A stretch of DNA of 64,000 bases from the NCBI GenBank assembly GCA_001314905.1, contig LJZT01000004.1:21966-85965 (forward strand), read 5' to 3'. How positions within the stretch are numbered: the first letter of the stretch is position 1; each line of letters begins with the position of its first letter. This DNA comes from Phormidium sp. OSCR (GTDB lineage: Bacteria > Cyanobacteriota > Cyanobacteriia > Cyanobacteriales > Geitlerinemataceae). Positions 35,619 through 45,569 of the stretch are shown in pieces. Under the pieces are notes generated by a model. It did no database searches and was not told the DNA's origin. It worked only from the letters and a program-made list of their open reading frames with translations. The position numbers were made by a program, and so were the translations under genes.

Positions 35619-36605
35619 CTAAGCCCCCAAACTCACCAAACTCAGTAACGTCTCAACCCGTTGGGCAACCGTATAACTCACCTGTTGCGCCCAGGGAAGA
35701 CTATCCAGGGCCATGCTGCCACAGAGCAACATCATATAGAGAATCGAATACTTAAACAGCGATCGCGCCACCTCTGTATTCTCACAATCCCCCAACAACT
35801 GCCACGCCTTCTTAACAAAGGGAATACTCAGGGCGATCGCCAACAGACCATACACCAGACCACAATTCCCCAACGGATAAATCAATAACACCGTCGAAGC
35901 CAACATCAACCAGGTATAAATCCAAATCTGTTTCGCCGTCACCTCATTTCCCGCAATCACCGGCAACATCGGCACATCCACCTCCGCATACTCATCGCGG
36001 ATATAAATCGCCAAGGCCCAGAAATGGGGCGGAGTCCAGAGGAAAATAATCAGGAACAACACCCAAGCCGACCAACTCACCTCACCCGTGACCGCGGCCC
36101 AACCCACCAGAGGCGGAATCGCCCCGGCTGCACCGCCAATGACGATATTTTGAGTCGAATGACGTTTCAGCCAATGGGTATAAATCAGCACATAGAAGAC
36201 AATCCCCGCCTGGGCCAACAACGCCGCCAACAGATTCGTGACCGTATTGAGGAGGATAAACGACAACCCCGCCAAAACCCCAGCAAAAACCATCGCATCG
36301 CGAACCCGAACCCGTCCCGAGGGTAACGGACGTAGGCTGGTGCGCTCCATGATTTTATCAATATCCCGGTCATAGAGACAATTGATAGTGTTGGCCGCCG
36401 CCGCTGCCAACCATCCCCCCAACAGAGTCGCCAAGAGAACAACCGGGTCAACCTGTCCCTCGGAGGCTAAGAATACCGCCGCCCCCGTCGTCACCAGTAA
36501 CAAGACAATAATCCGAGGTTTGGTTAATTGGACATAACTTTGAATAACGTCGTAAACATTGCGATTGAGGGGAGTCGAAGTCGGGGGAGAAACGGAATTT
36601 TGCAT
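35619..36605 (-). CDS. ctaB: Protoheme IX farnesyltransferase (heme O synthase)
   Basis: 328 residues with about nine membrane helices. It attaches a farnesyl group to heme b to give heme O, the precursor of heme A for the aa3 oxidase encoded nearby. The UbiA-family Asp-rich motif [18 protein letters not shown], followed by [10 protein letters not shown], is intact. It lies 78 bases downstream of ctaA in the same direction, both divergent from ctaCDE. Confidence 0.95.
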   Translation of the reverse strand: MQNSVSPPTSTPLNRNVYDVIQSYVQLTKPRIIVLLLVTTGAAVFLASEGQVDPVVLLATLLGGWLAAAAANTINCLYDRDIDKIMERTSLRPLPSGRVRVRDAMVFAGVLAGLSFILLNTVTNLLAALLAQAGIVFYVLIYTHWLKRHSTQNIVIGGAAGAIPPLVGWAAVTGEVSWSAWVLFLIIFLWTPPHFWALAIYIRDEYAEVDVPMLPVIAGNEVTAKQIWIYTWLMLASTVLLIYPLGNCGLVYGLLAIALSIPFVKKAWQLLGDCENTEVARSLFKYSILYMMLLCGSMALDSLPWAQQVSYTVAQRVETLLSLVSLGA

Positions 36606-36683
36606 GAATTTGCCTATCCTTCTGAAATCTATCAGATGTCTTAGGGAACGAAAGCCGTCAAAACGGCTGAAATGAAGCGTGAG

Positions 36684-37616
36684 TTAAGCGAAGTGGCTGT
36701 CCCGATTTGCCAATACTGTAAAAGCCACCAGAGTACCAAGAAGCAATGCACCAATCGTCTGATGTGCAACTGAGAGGGGTTCAACCTGTAGCCGTAGATA
36801 AAACGTTGCTATCCCTAAGCCAATTTGTAGGGCCAGCAAGACCAAAGCGGCCTTCCCTAAGCGACGCAGGGGCCAACTCAACGCTGGAGTCCGCCAGGCC
36901 CAAACCCCTAAAGCTAAGACCGCCAGGGTTGGGGGAACCACCCCGAGTATATGGCTATTCATCACCGTACAGAGACTTTGGTAACTCAAACATTGGTGCA
37001 AGGCCCATTGAGATGCCACTAAAGCCCCTAGGAGACTTTGGCCATAGACGAGGATGGCTGCCCCTAAACTCAGCCAACGTAGGCGGTTCGCGGTTCCATT
37101 GCCCTGGTAGGGGAGTAAGGCCACGCCAATGGTGAGAACCGTCACGAAAAATAGAAGTGCTGTTCCTAAGTGAGCCGTAACGATGTCGAAGCGTAACATC
37201 TCCGTCACCGTTAAGCCTCCTAATAGTCCTTGTACCAGGACTAAGGCTAACGCAGCTACGGCGGCCCAGGGCAGCCAATTGGGGAGTAGGGAACGTCGCC
37301 ACCAGGTTTGTCCCACCAGGGCGATGGTTAATAAGCCAATGATGGACGCATCTAAGCGGTGGAACCATTCTAGGAACACCTGTAGATTCATTTGGGCTGT
37401 TGGCACAAGCTGACCATAACAGAGGGGCCAGTCAGGGCAAGCTAAGCCGGCATTGGCAACACGGGTGGCACTGCCGATCGCCATGAGAATCACTGTTGCT
37501 ATGGCGATTTTCCAGACGAGACGGCGCACCGAGGCGATCGCCTCTGGGGGCGAGAGAGTATCTGAGGACGTCGGAGTTAAAACAGAGTGAGCCATGATGT
37601 TTGCCGAATCGGTCAA
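36684..37616 (-). CDS. ctaA: Heme A synthase (CtaA)
   Basis: 310 residues with about eight membrane helices. It oxidises the C8 methyl of heme O to the formyl group of heme A. Family marks: GSATRVANAGLACPDWPLCYG (the Cys-containing loop) and EWFHRLDASIIG (His ligand), with a second His in FDIVTAHLGTALL and a third in SVAHQTIGALL. It stands divergent from ctaC across a 343-base gap that holds no gene, one HIP1 site and a possible -10 (GGTATAAAG) near 37895. Confidence 0.94.
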   Translation of the reverse strand: MTDSANIMAHSVLTPTSSDTLSPPEAIASVRRLVWKIAIATVILMAIGSATRVANAGLACPDWPLCYGQLVPTAQMNLQVFLEWFHRLDASIIGLLTIALVGQTWWRRSLLPNWLPWAAVAALALVLVQGLLGGLTVTEMLRFDIVTAHLGTALLFFVTVLTIGVALLPYQGNGTANRLRWLSLGAAILVYGQSLLGALVASQWALHQCLSYQSLCTVMNSHILGVVPPTLAVLALGVWAWRTPALSWPLRRLGKAALVLLALQIGLGIATFYLRLQVEPLSVAHQTIGALLLGTLVAFTVLANRDSHFA

Positions 37617-37959
37617 CTTGTCAAGTTTTGTTTGTAAAACGTTACATCAAGTGAGTTCTTGACGTTCGGGGTCTCTGGCGACAATACAAAACCCATGAAA
37701 GGTCTGGTTTAAGCTTAGAACTCTTATCTTCTACACCAAAGCAAGTTTTAGAAATGTTTTAGATTAGGCAAAATCCCTAAAAATCCACCCTTGCATCGTA
37801 ACATTGCCTTACAAAGTCAGGGGGCGATCGCAAATCTGGGAAAAAACCTAAAGATTTAGCAAATCTGCCACAGCTTTTCAGAACCTGTTCTACGGTATAA
37901 AGAGATGACACGCCCTGACCCAAGCAGATTTACCCCACATTAGCCCGATCTATCGACTC

Positions 37960-38940
37960 GTGAAACTACCCACTTCCATTACGACTCTCATCGCCGGCAT
38001 CCTGGTGACCTTAATCAGCCTCTGGTATGGACAACACCATGGCTGGATGCCTGAAGCCGCATCGCGAGAAGCCCCCCTCGTCGATGATCTTTTCAATATG
38101 ATGATGACCATCGCCACAGCCCTATTTTTGCTCATCCAAGGGGCGCTCATCATTGCCATTTTCCGATTTCGTCAAAAACCCGGAGATAACACCGACGGGC
38201 CGCCCCTAGAAGGGGATATCGGCTTAGAAATCGTCTGGACAGCGATTCCCGTCGTCATCGTCATGGTGCTATCCATCTATAGCTTTGAGGTTTACAACGA
38301 AATGGGGGGACTTGATCCCGCCGCCTCCAGAGATCCCGGTCCCCAAAAAACCGCAGTTGTCCCCGGAACCGCCATGGCTGCAACCCTCCCGGGGCAGGAT
38401 AAGATTGCCCTCGGTGTAGGCGCATCCCCGAGTCAACCGGCGAGTGATGCCATCGTCAACGTGGATGTCCTCGGACTACAATACGCCTGGATTTTTACCT
38501 ATCCTGATAGCGGTGTGGTCTCGGGTGAACTCCATGTTCCCGCCGGCCAAGATGTCAAACTGAAAATCTCGGCCCAAGATGTAATCCACGCCGTTTGGAT
38601 TCCCCAATTCCGACTCAAACAAGATGCTATCCCCGGACGAGATACCCAACTTCGCTTCAAACCCGAAGTTCCCGGAACCTATCCCCTCGTCTGTGCCGAA
38701 CTCTGTGGGTCTTATCACGGCGCCATGCGAACTCAAGTGATTGTGCATACCCCTGACGAGTATGACGAGTGGTTACAATCGCAAATTGCCGCCAAAGAAC
38801 AAGGCGACGGCCTCACCGTGGCCGAGATTATGGCAGACAATGACAACCGGTTGGCCCGTCATACCCAAGACTGGGACATCTCCCCCGAGGCGATCGCCGC
38901 TCTGCAACAGATGCAACCAGAGATGCACCATCATCTGTAA
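37960..38940 (+). CDS. ctaC: Cytochrome c oxidase subunit II
   Basis: 326 residues, starting at GTG 37960 (KLPTSITTLIAGILVTLISLWYG). Two N-terminal membrane helices (about 8-23 and 47-68, with a third near 90) anchor a cupredoxin domain on the outer side. The binuclear CuA site is CAELCGSYHGAMR, with two Cys, His and Met, plus an earlier His in DVIHAVWIPQF. Subunit II takes electrons from cytochrome c6 or plastocyanin. First gene of ctaCDE. Confidence 0.95.
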   Translation: MKLPTSITTLIAGILVTLISLWYGQHHGWMPEAASREAPLVDDLFNMMMTIATALFLLIQGALIIAIFRFRQKPGDNTDGPPLEGDIGLEIVWTAIPVVIVMVLSIYSFEVYNEMGGLDPAASRDPGPQKTAVVPGTAMAATLPGQDKIALGVGASPSQPASDAIVNVDVLGLQYAWIFTYPDSGVVSGELHVPAGQDVKLKISAQDVIHAVWIPQFRLKQDAIPGRDTQLRFKPEVPGTYPLVCAELCGSYHGAMRTQVIVHTPDEYDEWLQSQIAAKEQGDGLTVAEIMADNDNRLARHTQDWDISPEAIAALQQMQPEMHHHL

Positions 38941-39056
38941 CCCTCTTGTATAGGGACTTGTGCTGTGCAAGAACTTGTAAAACCATCCCAAACGCCTGAA
39001 ACGCGAAATCTGGGCGAAACTGCATCGTGAATAGGATTTGACCTCTGCCATTTAAT

Positions 39057-40727
39057 ATGACAACCACTTCCGTCGAACCCAAAACCTCCCCCCCCAATCC
39101 CGAACCTGAACGGCATTGGAAAGACTTTTTCGGGTTTAGTACCGACCATAAAGTCATTGGTATCCAATACTTCGTCACCAGTTTCTTCTTCTATCTCGTA
39201 GCCGGACTCATGGCCACGAGTATCCGCATCGAACTGGCCACCCCCAATCCAGACTTCCTCGGGGCTGAGAACTATAACGGCGTTCTCACCCTCCATGGAA
39301 CCATGATGATTTTTCTGTGGATTGTGCCAACCGGGGCCGCCTTTGCCAACTACCTCATCCCCTTGATGATTGGGGCCAGAGATATGGCCTTCCCGGTTCT
39401 CAATGGTTTGGCTTTTTGGCTGGTTCCCCCCGGTGGTGTTCTCCTGCTAACCAGTTTGATTATCCATCAGCCTCCCGTTGCCGGTTGGACCTCTTACCCC
39501 CCGCTGAGTCTCATCAGTGGTCAAGTGGGTGAGATGATGTGGATTCTCAGCATCCTCCTGTTGGGAACCTCCTCAATTCTGGGTGGGATTAACTTCGTCA
39601 CCACCATCTTCAAAATGCGGATTAAGGACATGTCCCTCTACGATATGCCCTTATTCTGCTGGTCGATGTTGGCCACCTCCCTGCTGATTCTCGTCTCCAC
39701 CCCCGTCCTGGCTGGGGCCTTGATTCTACTGAGTTTCGACCTCATCGCCGGAACCGCCTTCTTCAATCCCACCGGAGGCGGCGATCCGATTGTTTACCAG
39801 CATATGTTCTGGTTTTACTCCCACCCGGCGGTTTACATCATGATTCTGCCGGTGTTTGGCCTCATCTCCGATATCTTGCCGGTTCATTCTCGTAAGCCGA
39901 TTTTTGGCTATAAGGCGATCGCCTACTCCAGTATCGCCATCGCCTTCCTCGGTAATATCGTTTGGGCGCACCATATGTTTACCAGTGGGACCCCCGGCTG
40001 GTTGCGGGTGTTCTTTATGGCCGCCACCATGATTATCGCGGTTCCTACGGGAATTAAAGTCTTTAGTTGGGTGGCCACAGTTTGGGGAGGCAAACTTCGC
40101 CTCAACTCCGCCATGCTATTTGCGATCGGCTTTGTCTCCATGTTCCTGATTGGCGGCTTAAGCGGCGTTATGGTCGCCTCGGTTCCCTTTGACATTCATG
40201 TTCACGACACCTATTTCATCGTCGCTCACTTCCACTATGTCCTCTTCGGCGGCAGTGTTTTCGGCATCTTCGCCGGAATTTACCACTGGTTCCCCAAAAT
40301 GGTCGGGCGGATGATGAACGAAACCTGGGGTAAAGTTCACTTTGTCCTCACCTTCATTGGCTTTAATCTCGCCTTCTTCCCCATGCACATCTTAGGATTG
40401 CAGGGAATGCCTCGCCGGGTGGTGCAATATGACCCCGCCTTTACAACCCTCAACCAAGTTTGCACCGTGGGTTCTCTGATTCTGGCGGTGTCAACCTTGC
40501 CCTTTTTGGTGAACGCCGCTTGGAGTTGGTTCAAAGGCCCCATTGCCAGTGCCAATCCTTGGAATGCTTTAACCTTAGAATGGCAAACCAGTTCTCCGCC
40601 GATTATCGAGAACTTCGAGGAAGAACCCGTGTTGTGGTCAGGTCCTTATGACTATGGCGTTGACCGCGACCAAGATGATGATAAGTCGGTGTCTGAGTTA
40701 CTCGCTGAAGTCAAGGCTCAGATGTAA
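39057..40727 (+). CDS. ctaD: Cytochrome c oxidase subunit I
   Basis: 556 residues, 12 membrane helices. It carries heme a, heme a3 and CuB: LTLHGTMMIFLWIVP (heme a His), FWFYSHPAVYIMILPVFG (His-Tyr region for CuB), IVWAHHMFTSG (CuB His pair), and VHDTYFIVAHFHYVLFGG (heme a3/a His). All the metal ligands are in place, so the enzyme should be active in proton-pumping oxygen reduction. The C-terminus is acidic. Confidence 0.97.
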   Translation: MTTTSVEPKTSPPNPEPERHWKDFFGFSTDHKVIGIQYFVTSFFFYLVAGLMATSIRIELATPNPDFLGAENYNGVLTLHGTMMIFLWIVPTGAAFANYLIPLMIGARDMAFPVLNGLAFWLVPPGGVLLLTSLIIHQPPVAGWTSYPPLSLISGQVGEMMWILSILLLGTSSILGGINFVTTIFKMRIKDMSLYDMPLFCWSMLATSLLILVSTPVLAGALILLSFDLIAGTAFFNPTGGGDPIVYQHMFWFYSHPAVYIMILPVFGLISDILPVHSRKPIFGYKAIAYSSIAIAFLGNIVWAHHMFTSGTPGWLRVFFMAATMIIAVPTGIKVFSWVATVWGGKLRLNSAMLFAIGFVSMFLIGGLSGVMVASVPFDIHVHDTYFIVAHFHYVLFGGSVFGIFAGIYHWFPKMVGRMMNETWGKVHFVLTFIGFNLAFFPMHILGLQGMPRRVVQYDPAFTTLNQVCTVGSLILAVSTLPFLVNAAWSWFKGPIASANPWNALTLEWQTSSPPIIENFEEEPVLWSGPYDYGVDRDQDDDKSVSELLAEVKAQM

Positions 40728-40740
40728 TTAACGTTTCCTG

Positions 40741-40802
40741 AATACCCCCAGAGACAGAATCAATTGTCAGATTCTTATTAAAAATCTGTAATTGGGGGTA
40801 TT
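40741..40802. repeat. Long inverted repeat in the ctaD-ctaE gap
   Basis: AATACCCCC (40741-40749) is complementary to GGGGGTATT (40794-40802), and AGAATC/GATTCT pairs inside. The structure fills most of the 139-base gap and could act as an mRNA processing or stabilising element, or as a partial terminator that lowers ctaE expression. Confidence 0.45.
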
Positions 40803-40866
40803 TAGGTCCTCAAGTTCTGGCACTTAAACATTGCCATTGCAACACCTGTCCCTAACCATTTGACTT

Positions 40867-41487
40867 ATGCAAGGTTCTACTGTCGATACCGCTCAAAATC
40901 CTCTAGCGACGGCGTCTCATGCCGAAGCGGGACATCACGGTGAGCATCCGGATCATCGAATTTTTGGGCTTTATATGTTTCTCTTTGCTGAGGCTATGAT
41001 TTTCCTCGGCTTGTTTGCGGCGTATCTCACTTTTCGCTCGGTTGCTCAGGTTTGGCCCCCCCAAGGAACGCCGGAATTGGAGTTGTTGTTACCCACGGTG
41101 AACACCGTTATTCTGGTGTCGAGTAGTTTTGTGATGAACCGAGGTAATCAGGCGATTCGCAATAATGATGTGAAGGGGTTACGTACCTGGTTTGCCATTA
41201 CGGCGGCCATGGGATTACTATTTTTGTTTGGTCAAGGGTACGAGTATTTTACGAATGAGTTTGGCCTCACGGATAATCTCTTTACCAGTACCTTTTATGT
41301 GCTGACTGGGTTCCACGGTTTGCACGTCACCTTTGGGTTGGGTTTGATTTTGCTGGTTTTGGGGCGATCGCTCAAGCAAGGTCGTTATACCAGTGACAGT
41401 CACTTTGGCCCTGAAGCGGCGGAACTCTACTGGCACTTTGTGGATATTGTTTGGATTGTCTTATTTGCCATTCTTTATCTGTTTTAG
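40867..41487 (+). CDS. ctaE: Cytochrome c oxidase subunit III
   Basis: 206 residues, five membrane helices (FGLYMFLFAEAMIFLGLFAAYL, then NTVILVSSSFVMN, AITAAMGLLFLFGQGYEYF, GFHGLHVTFGLGLILLVL and YWHFVDIVWIVLFAILYLF). It is the short bacterial form of subunit III. Subunit III stabilises the oxidase and its proton uptake. Last gene of ctaCDE, ending at a strong terminator shared with rbcS. Confidence 0.95.
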   Translation: MQGSTVDTAQNPLATASHAEAGHHGEHPDHRIFGLYMFLFAEAMIFLGLFAAYLTFRSVAQVWPPQGTPELELLLPTVNTVILVSSSFVMNRGNQAIRNNDVKGLRTWFAITAAMGLLFLFGQGYEYFTNEFGLTDNLFTSTFYVLTGFHGLHVTFGLGLILLVLGRSLKQGRYTSDSHFGPEAAELYWHFVDIVWIVLFAILYLF

Positions 41488-41514
41488 GCATTTACGCTAA
41501 ACTTGACTCTAGCC

Positions 41515-41558
41515 AAATAAAATCCCCCTGAACTCATTAGAAGTTTAGGGGGATTTTG
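41515..41558. terminator. Bidirectional terminator between ctaE and rbcS
   Basis: AATCCCCCT (41521-41529) pairs with AGGGGGATT (41547-41555), extended inward by GAACT/AGTTT to a stem of about 14 base pairs over a 7-base loop. A-rich sequence on the left and TTTTGT on the right give a U run in either direction. Confidence 0.8.
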
Positions 41559-41653
41559 TATTAGAACGTTAGAACAGTTATGCGATCGTGAATCAGGTTA
41601 TTGTGCTAAACACAGACTTAACTGATAGCCACGAGTCATAAACCATTCAAGAC

Positions 41654-41995
41654 TTAGTAACGACCAATGCCTTGACCGGGTTTGTAAACGATGAAGCTCA
41701 CCGTTTGGCATTGTTTAATATTGTCGAAACCAACCACACGGATGTAGCAGTTGGAGTACTCAGAACGGCACTCACGCACTTCACTCAAGACATCTTGAGG
41801 TGTGGTGGCTGAGAACAGAGGCAGTTTCCACAGAGTCCAGTGGTGGTCAGTGGGGAGGGGATTTTCTTCAAATTCAACCGCAGGAATGAATCCTTGATCG
41901 AACATATATTGGATCTGGCTGATAATTTGTTGGTCAGTCAGAGGGGGAAGATAAGAGAGAGTTTCGTAACGACGCTCTTTAGGCAGGGTTTTCAT
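41654..41995 (-). CDS. rbcS: Rubisco small subunit (form IB)
   Basis: 113 residues from ATG 41995, with AAGGAG 9 bases upstream; upstream in-frame Mets are not used. Sequence: [20 protein letters not shown], then [20 protein letters not shown] and [20 protein letters not shown]. It caps the L8S8 holoenzyme. Last gene of rbcL-rbcX-rbcS, 34 bases after rbcX. Confidence 0.97.
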   Translation of the reverse strand: MKTLPKERRYETLSYLPPLTDQQIISQIQYMFDQGFIPAVEFEENPLPTDHHWTLWKLPLFSATTPQDVLSEVRECRSEYSNCYIRVVGFDNIKQCQTVSFIVYKPGQGIGRY

Positions 41996-42029
41996 CAGAA
42001 ATGACTCCTTAATTCTGTGACAAATGATG

Positions 42030-42437
42030 TTAATCAGGGGCATCCTTACCCTCAGACTCCGGGGGTGACGAGTCATCCACGGAGGTCGAGGCAGGTTCAG
42101 CGGTGCGGGTCAGGCGTTCAAGCAATTGACGGCGATGTTCCGTGTTGGACTGTTCAATTTGGGCCATCACCATACTCGGTAACAGATCCAAAATGGTCTC
42201 CGCCAGATGAGCGCGTACCGTCAAGACTCGCAGCATGAGTTCTTTATTCTCTTGCATCAAGCCTTGTAGATAGGCTTCACCATCTTGAACACGATTCCCC
42301 GAAGAATACTCGCTCAGCCAAAGGGCTAGGGAAGGATTGGTTTCTGAAAGCTGCTCGATAATCGTCCGAACCGCTTGATAGGTCAGGTAACTTTGCAGCA
42401 CCAGGGCCGTATCGTTGGCGACTTTTTTCGGATACAT
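42030..42437 (-). CDS. rbcX: Rubisco assembly chaperone RbcX
   Basis: 135 residues. The dimeric helical core includes [20 protein letters not shown] (the groove that grips the C-terminal peptide of RbcL) and [20 protein letters not shown]. The last 30 residues are polar ([22 protein letters not shown]), longer than in many homologues. RbcX stabilises RbcL dimers during assembly of the octamer. Lies between rbcL and rbcS. Confidence 0.95.
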   Translation of the reverse strand: MYPKKVANDTALVLQSYLTYQAVRTIIEQLSETNPSLALWLSEYSSGNRVQDGEAYLQGLMQENKELMLRVLTVRAHLAETILDLLPSMVMAQIEQSNTEHRRQLLERLTRTAEPASTSVDDSSPPESEGKDAPD

Positions 42438-42551
42438 CTAGGCTTTATCCTTCCCGAAACGCCTTGGCAAAGTTGGATAGAGGGTCATGAGCGCTCCTTA
42501 AATTAAAGAGAAAATCAAGGGTCGCTCTTACCTCTAGCAACTTAAGCGAGA

Positions 42552-43964
42552 TTAGAGAGTATCAACCGCTTCATACTCGAACTTGATTTCTTTCCAGAGT
42601 TCGCAAGCCACGGCCAAGTCGGGAGACCATTTCGCCGCTTCGCGGATGATGTCGCCACCTTCACGCATGAGGTCACGACCTTCATTACGGGCTTGAACAC
42701 AAGCTTCGAGAGCAACGCGGTTAGCGGTTGCACCAGGAGCGTTACCCCAGGGGTGACCGAGGGTTCCACCACCGAACTGTAAGCAGGAGTCATCGCCGAA
42801 GATTTCCAGCAATGCCGGCATATGCCAAACGTGAATCCCACCTGAGGCGACGGGCATGACGCCGGGGATGGACGCCCAGTCTTGGGTGAAGAAGATACCG
42901 CGAGAGCGATCTTCTTCGACGAAGTCTTCGCGCATCAGGTCAACGAAGCCCATGGTGATGCCTTTTTCCCCTTCGAGTTTACCGACAACGGTACCGGAGT
43001 GGAGGTGGTCACCACCAGACAGGCGTAGACATTTGGCCAGAACCCGGAAGTGAATCCCGTGGATTTTCTGACGGTCGATGACGGCGTGCATGGCACGGTG
43101 AATGTGCAGCAGCATTCCGTTGTCACGGCACCAACGAGCCAGGGTGGTGTTGGCGGTGAACCCACCGGTGAGGAAGTCATGCATGATGATGGGGGTGCCG
43201 AGTTCTTTGGCGAATTCGGCCCGTTTCATCATCTCCTCGACGGTAGGAGCGGTCACGTTCAGGTAGTGACCTTTGATTTCGTTGGTTTCAGCTTGAGCTT
43301 TCTCGATGGCTTCTTGCACGAATAAGAAGCGATCGCGCCAGCGCATAAACGGCTGAGAGTTGATGTTTTCGTCGTCTTTGGTGAAGTCCAAACCACCGCG
43401 CAGACATTCATAGACGGCGCGACCGTAGTTTTTAGCGGACAGACCTAATTTCGGCTTAATGGTGCAACCGAGTAGAGGACGACCGTATTTGTTCAATTTG
43501 TCTCGCTCAACGGTAATGCCGTGGGGAGGACCTTGGAAGGTTTTAACCAGGGCAACCGGGAAGCGGATGTCTTCTAAGCGCAGGGCTTTGAGAGCCTTGA
43601 ACCCAAATACGTTGCCGACGATGGAGGTGAGGATGTTGGTGACAGAGCCTTCTTCAAATAGATCCATCGGATAGGCGACGAAGCAGAAGTACTGGTTGTC
43701 TTCGCCGGGGACGGATTCGATATCGTAGCAACGACCTTTGTAGCGATCGAGGTCAGTGAGTCCGTCGGTCCACACCGTGGTCCAGGTTCCGGTGGATGAT
43801 TCAGCAGCAACAGCGGCAGCGGCTTCTTCTGCCGGAACACCGGGTTGGGGACTCATGCGGAAACATGCCAACAGGTCGGTGTCTTTGGGGGTGTAATCAG
43901 GGGTGTAGTAAGTCAGGCGGTAGTCCTGAACGCCTGCTTTGTATCCAGCTTTCGCTTGTACCAT
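42552..43964 (-). CDS. rbcL: Rubisco large subunit (form IB)
   Basis: 470 residues from ATG 43964 ([20 protein letters not shown]), with GAGG upstream; the frame is open to 44096 but without homology. It fixes CO2 onto ribulose-1,5-bisphosphate. Active-site motifs are complete: [11 protein letters not shown], the carbamylated Lys in [18 protein letters not shown] and GGIHVWHM. The sequence is the green-type form IB, matching beta-carboxysomes. First gene of rbcLXS, with an RbcR-type site about 450 bases upstream. Confidence 0.98.
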   Translation of the reverse strand: MVQAKAGYKAGVQDYRLTYYTPDYTPKDTDLLACFRMSPQPGVPAEEAAAAVAAESSTGTWTTVWTDGLTDLDRYKGRCYDIESVPGEDNQYFCFVAYPMDLFEEGSVTNILTSIVGNVFGFKALKALRLEDIRFPVALVKTFQGPPHGITVERDKLNKYGRPLLGCTIKPKLGLSAKNYGRAVYECLRGGLDFTKDDENINSQPFMRWRDRFLFVQEAIEKAQAETNEIKGHYLNVTAPTVEEMMKRAEFAKELGTPIIMHDFLTGGFTANTTLARWCRDNGMLLHIHRAMHAVIDRQKIHGIHFRVLAKCLRLSGGDHLHSGTVVGKLEGEKGITMGFVDLMREDFVEEDRSRGIFFTQDWASIPGVMPVASGGIHVWHMPALLEIFGDDSCLQFGGGTLGHPWGNAPGATANRVALEACVQARNEGRDLMREGGDIIREAAKWSPDLAVACELWKEIKFEYEAVDTL

Positions 43965-44328
43965 ATTCCTCGCTTTCTCCTTGGGTATCAGGGTTTCGTA
44001 TAATGAACAACGGTCTACACGCTTCCTATTCAAGACTTCAACGACGTTGGGTCGTGGTCTGAAGTCTGGATGTCCAACACTCATCGGACCCGACACGGGA
44101 GTTCAATGAGCATCAGTGGTGGTGAGATCAGTTGAGGTGACTTCCCGCGCGGGTCAGTGCTGGGGTTAGGAACCTGTACCCAGACGACCGACAACGTCGG
44201 CGAAAGGCTCAATTCGGCCGACGCTTCGTTTCGGAAACGCAGTCGAATCTTTTTCTCGCGTTAATTTGCGCTTTTGATTTGGGAAGTTCGTGAAGCCAAC
44301 AGTTCGGATTGAATATTTCCTTACCGAG

Positions 44329-44363
44329 AAGGATCCTATCATGGATCGGATCCTTTTTCTTTT
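44329..44363 (+). terminator. Terminator-like hairpin on the + strand upstream of rbcL
   Basis: AAGGATCC (44329-44336) and GGATCCTT (44348-44355) followed by TTTCTTTT. No + strand gene precedes it, so it either ends an unannotated or antisense transcript or is a leader structure of rbcL. Confidence 0.45.
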
Positions 44364-44413
44364 AGAGTTGACTCATTTTTTGGGTGATGCCATTGCAATT
44401 TTTGGGGACGCTG

Positions 44414-44428
44414 ATTAGTTTGACTAAT
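44414..44428. promoter_or_regulatory. RbcR-type (LysR-family) binding site upstream of rbcL
   Basis: ATTAG-TTTGA-CTAAT is a perfect inverted repeat fitting the published RbcR consensus ATTA(G/A)-N5-(C/T)TAAT. It lies in the 677-base ccmN-rbcL gap. RbcR activates rbc genes in cyanobacteria. No clear -10/-35 pair was found near it. Apart from this site and two terminator hairpins, I see nothing else in the gap. Confidence 0.65.
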
Positions 44429-44477
44429 GCCAGTCTCATCTCCATCTCAGTGTAAAGAAATCTGACAGATTTTAAAG

Positions 44478-44520
44478 AAAAAAAAAGCCAAGCTCCCCTT
44501 GTCTATATCAAGACAAGAGG
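44478..44520 (-). terminator. Terminator of the ccm operon
   Basis: On the leftward strand CCTCTTGTCT pairs with AGACAAGGGG (one G-U) over a 6-base loop, and a run of nine T follows 8 bases later (A run at 44478-44486). It is about 120 bases after the ccmN stop and separates ccmK2-N from rbcLXS. Confidence 0.65.
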
Positions 44521-44641
44521 TCTCAAAGGGCATTTAACCGGCTTCGGGATGGCCGATATCGGTGAGTGGGCACTCAAGCTTAGGGCAATTTTAGGGGCAA
44601 ATCATCGTCAAAATCCTCAATTTTACTCCCTAAGATTGGTT

Positions 44642-45433
44642 TTAAGGAGCGGATGAATCAGAGTCAGAACGAGATTTTAAATGCTGAGCATGAGGAAACA
44701 GAGTTGTTAACATCTGATTCAGATGAACTTGGCCATAAATCAGTCGCTTGACAACAGCAGGCTTGGAGGGACTGTTTGTCGTTGCTTCTGAGTCCGAGGT
44801 GTTGGACGGACCCTCTGATGGAGGAGGATCTGACTCTCTTTCAGGGGATGGGGAAGATGATTTTGCTAAATCGGTCGGCTCTCCGGGGGAGTCTGGGGAA
44901 GCTTCGCTGGGATCTTGACTCGATTCCTCCCTGGAATCTTGGCTGATGATGGATTCCTCAGAAGACTCGTTAGAAGACTCGTTTTCCCAGGGGGAAGGAA
45001 GTTCATCCGGGAGGTCTTGGTTTGGCGATCGCCCCCCATGCGGCCTCCCCTCATCTGCTCTCTCATCTAGTCTCTCTTGGGGCCGAGAGCGATCGCCTAA
45101 GACCGTCCCCGCCGCTAAGACCTGATCGGCGGCGACATCCGTATCAATAATGGTCGAGGCCGCTCCAACACTGGCATAGGGACCAACGGTGCAAGCTCCA
45201 ATAATCAAGACTCCGGCGCCCAAATTCGCTCCGGCTTTGATGCAAATATCACCTCGGCGAGCATGGAGAACAACTCCCAACCCCAAACAGACCCCATCAG
45301 CAATGACGATACGCTCATCTTGTCCCGCTTGTAGCACGACTCCTGGAGCGATCGCCGCGTTGGCATGAATCGTTACATCTCCACTGACGAAGACATCCTC
45401 ACGCTCTAGGGGGGATATCGGTAGCGGTTGCAT
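44642..45433 (-). CDS. ccmN: Carboxysome assembly protein CcmN
   Basis: 263 residues from ATG 45433; an in-frame TTG at 45472 is less likely. Residues about 15-115 are left-handed beta-helix repeats (SGDVTIHANAAIAPGVVLQAG, GANLGAGVLIIGACTVG). Residues about 120-225 are an Asp/Glu/Ser/Pro linker rich in SSNESSEES-like runs, longer than usual. The C-terminal helix VVKRLIYGQVHLNQMLTTLF is the encapsulation peptide that binds the CcmK shell. CcmN joins the CcmM-Rubisco core to the shell. Last gene of the operon. Confidence 0.92.
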   Translation of the reverse strand: MQPLPISPLEREDVFVSGDVTIHANAAIAPGVVLQAGQDERIVIADGVCLGLGVVLHARRGDICIKAGANLGAGVLIIGACTVGPYASVGAASTIIDTDVAADQVLAAGTVLGDRSRPQERLDERADEGRPHGGRSPNQDLPDELPSPWENESSNESSEESIISQDSREESSQDPSEASPDSPGEPTDLAKSSSPSPERESDPPPSEGPSNTSDSEATTNSPSKPAVVKRLIYGQVHLNQMLTTLFPHAQHLKSRSDSDSSAP

Positions 45434-45569
45434 TGGGTTCTCACGGGTTATCAAACGTCGGGAATCAGCCAAGGACGATTAGGAGAAGAAACAGTAGTAC
45501 CGAAGAGTCTAGTTCAACCAGAACTGCGATCGCACCACTATTTCTCCGCCCAATCACTGGCCATCATCC

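Noticed and set aside
37798..37812. NtcA-like site (GTA...TAC) in the ctaA-ctaC gap
   Set aside because: The spacer is 9 bases, not the required 8.
43965..44096. Long N-terminal extension of RbcL
   Set aside because: The ATG at 43964 has a ribosome binding site and gives the universal [15 protein letters not shown] start; upstream sequence has no Rubisco similarity.
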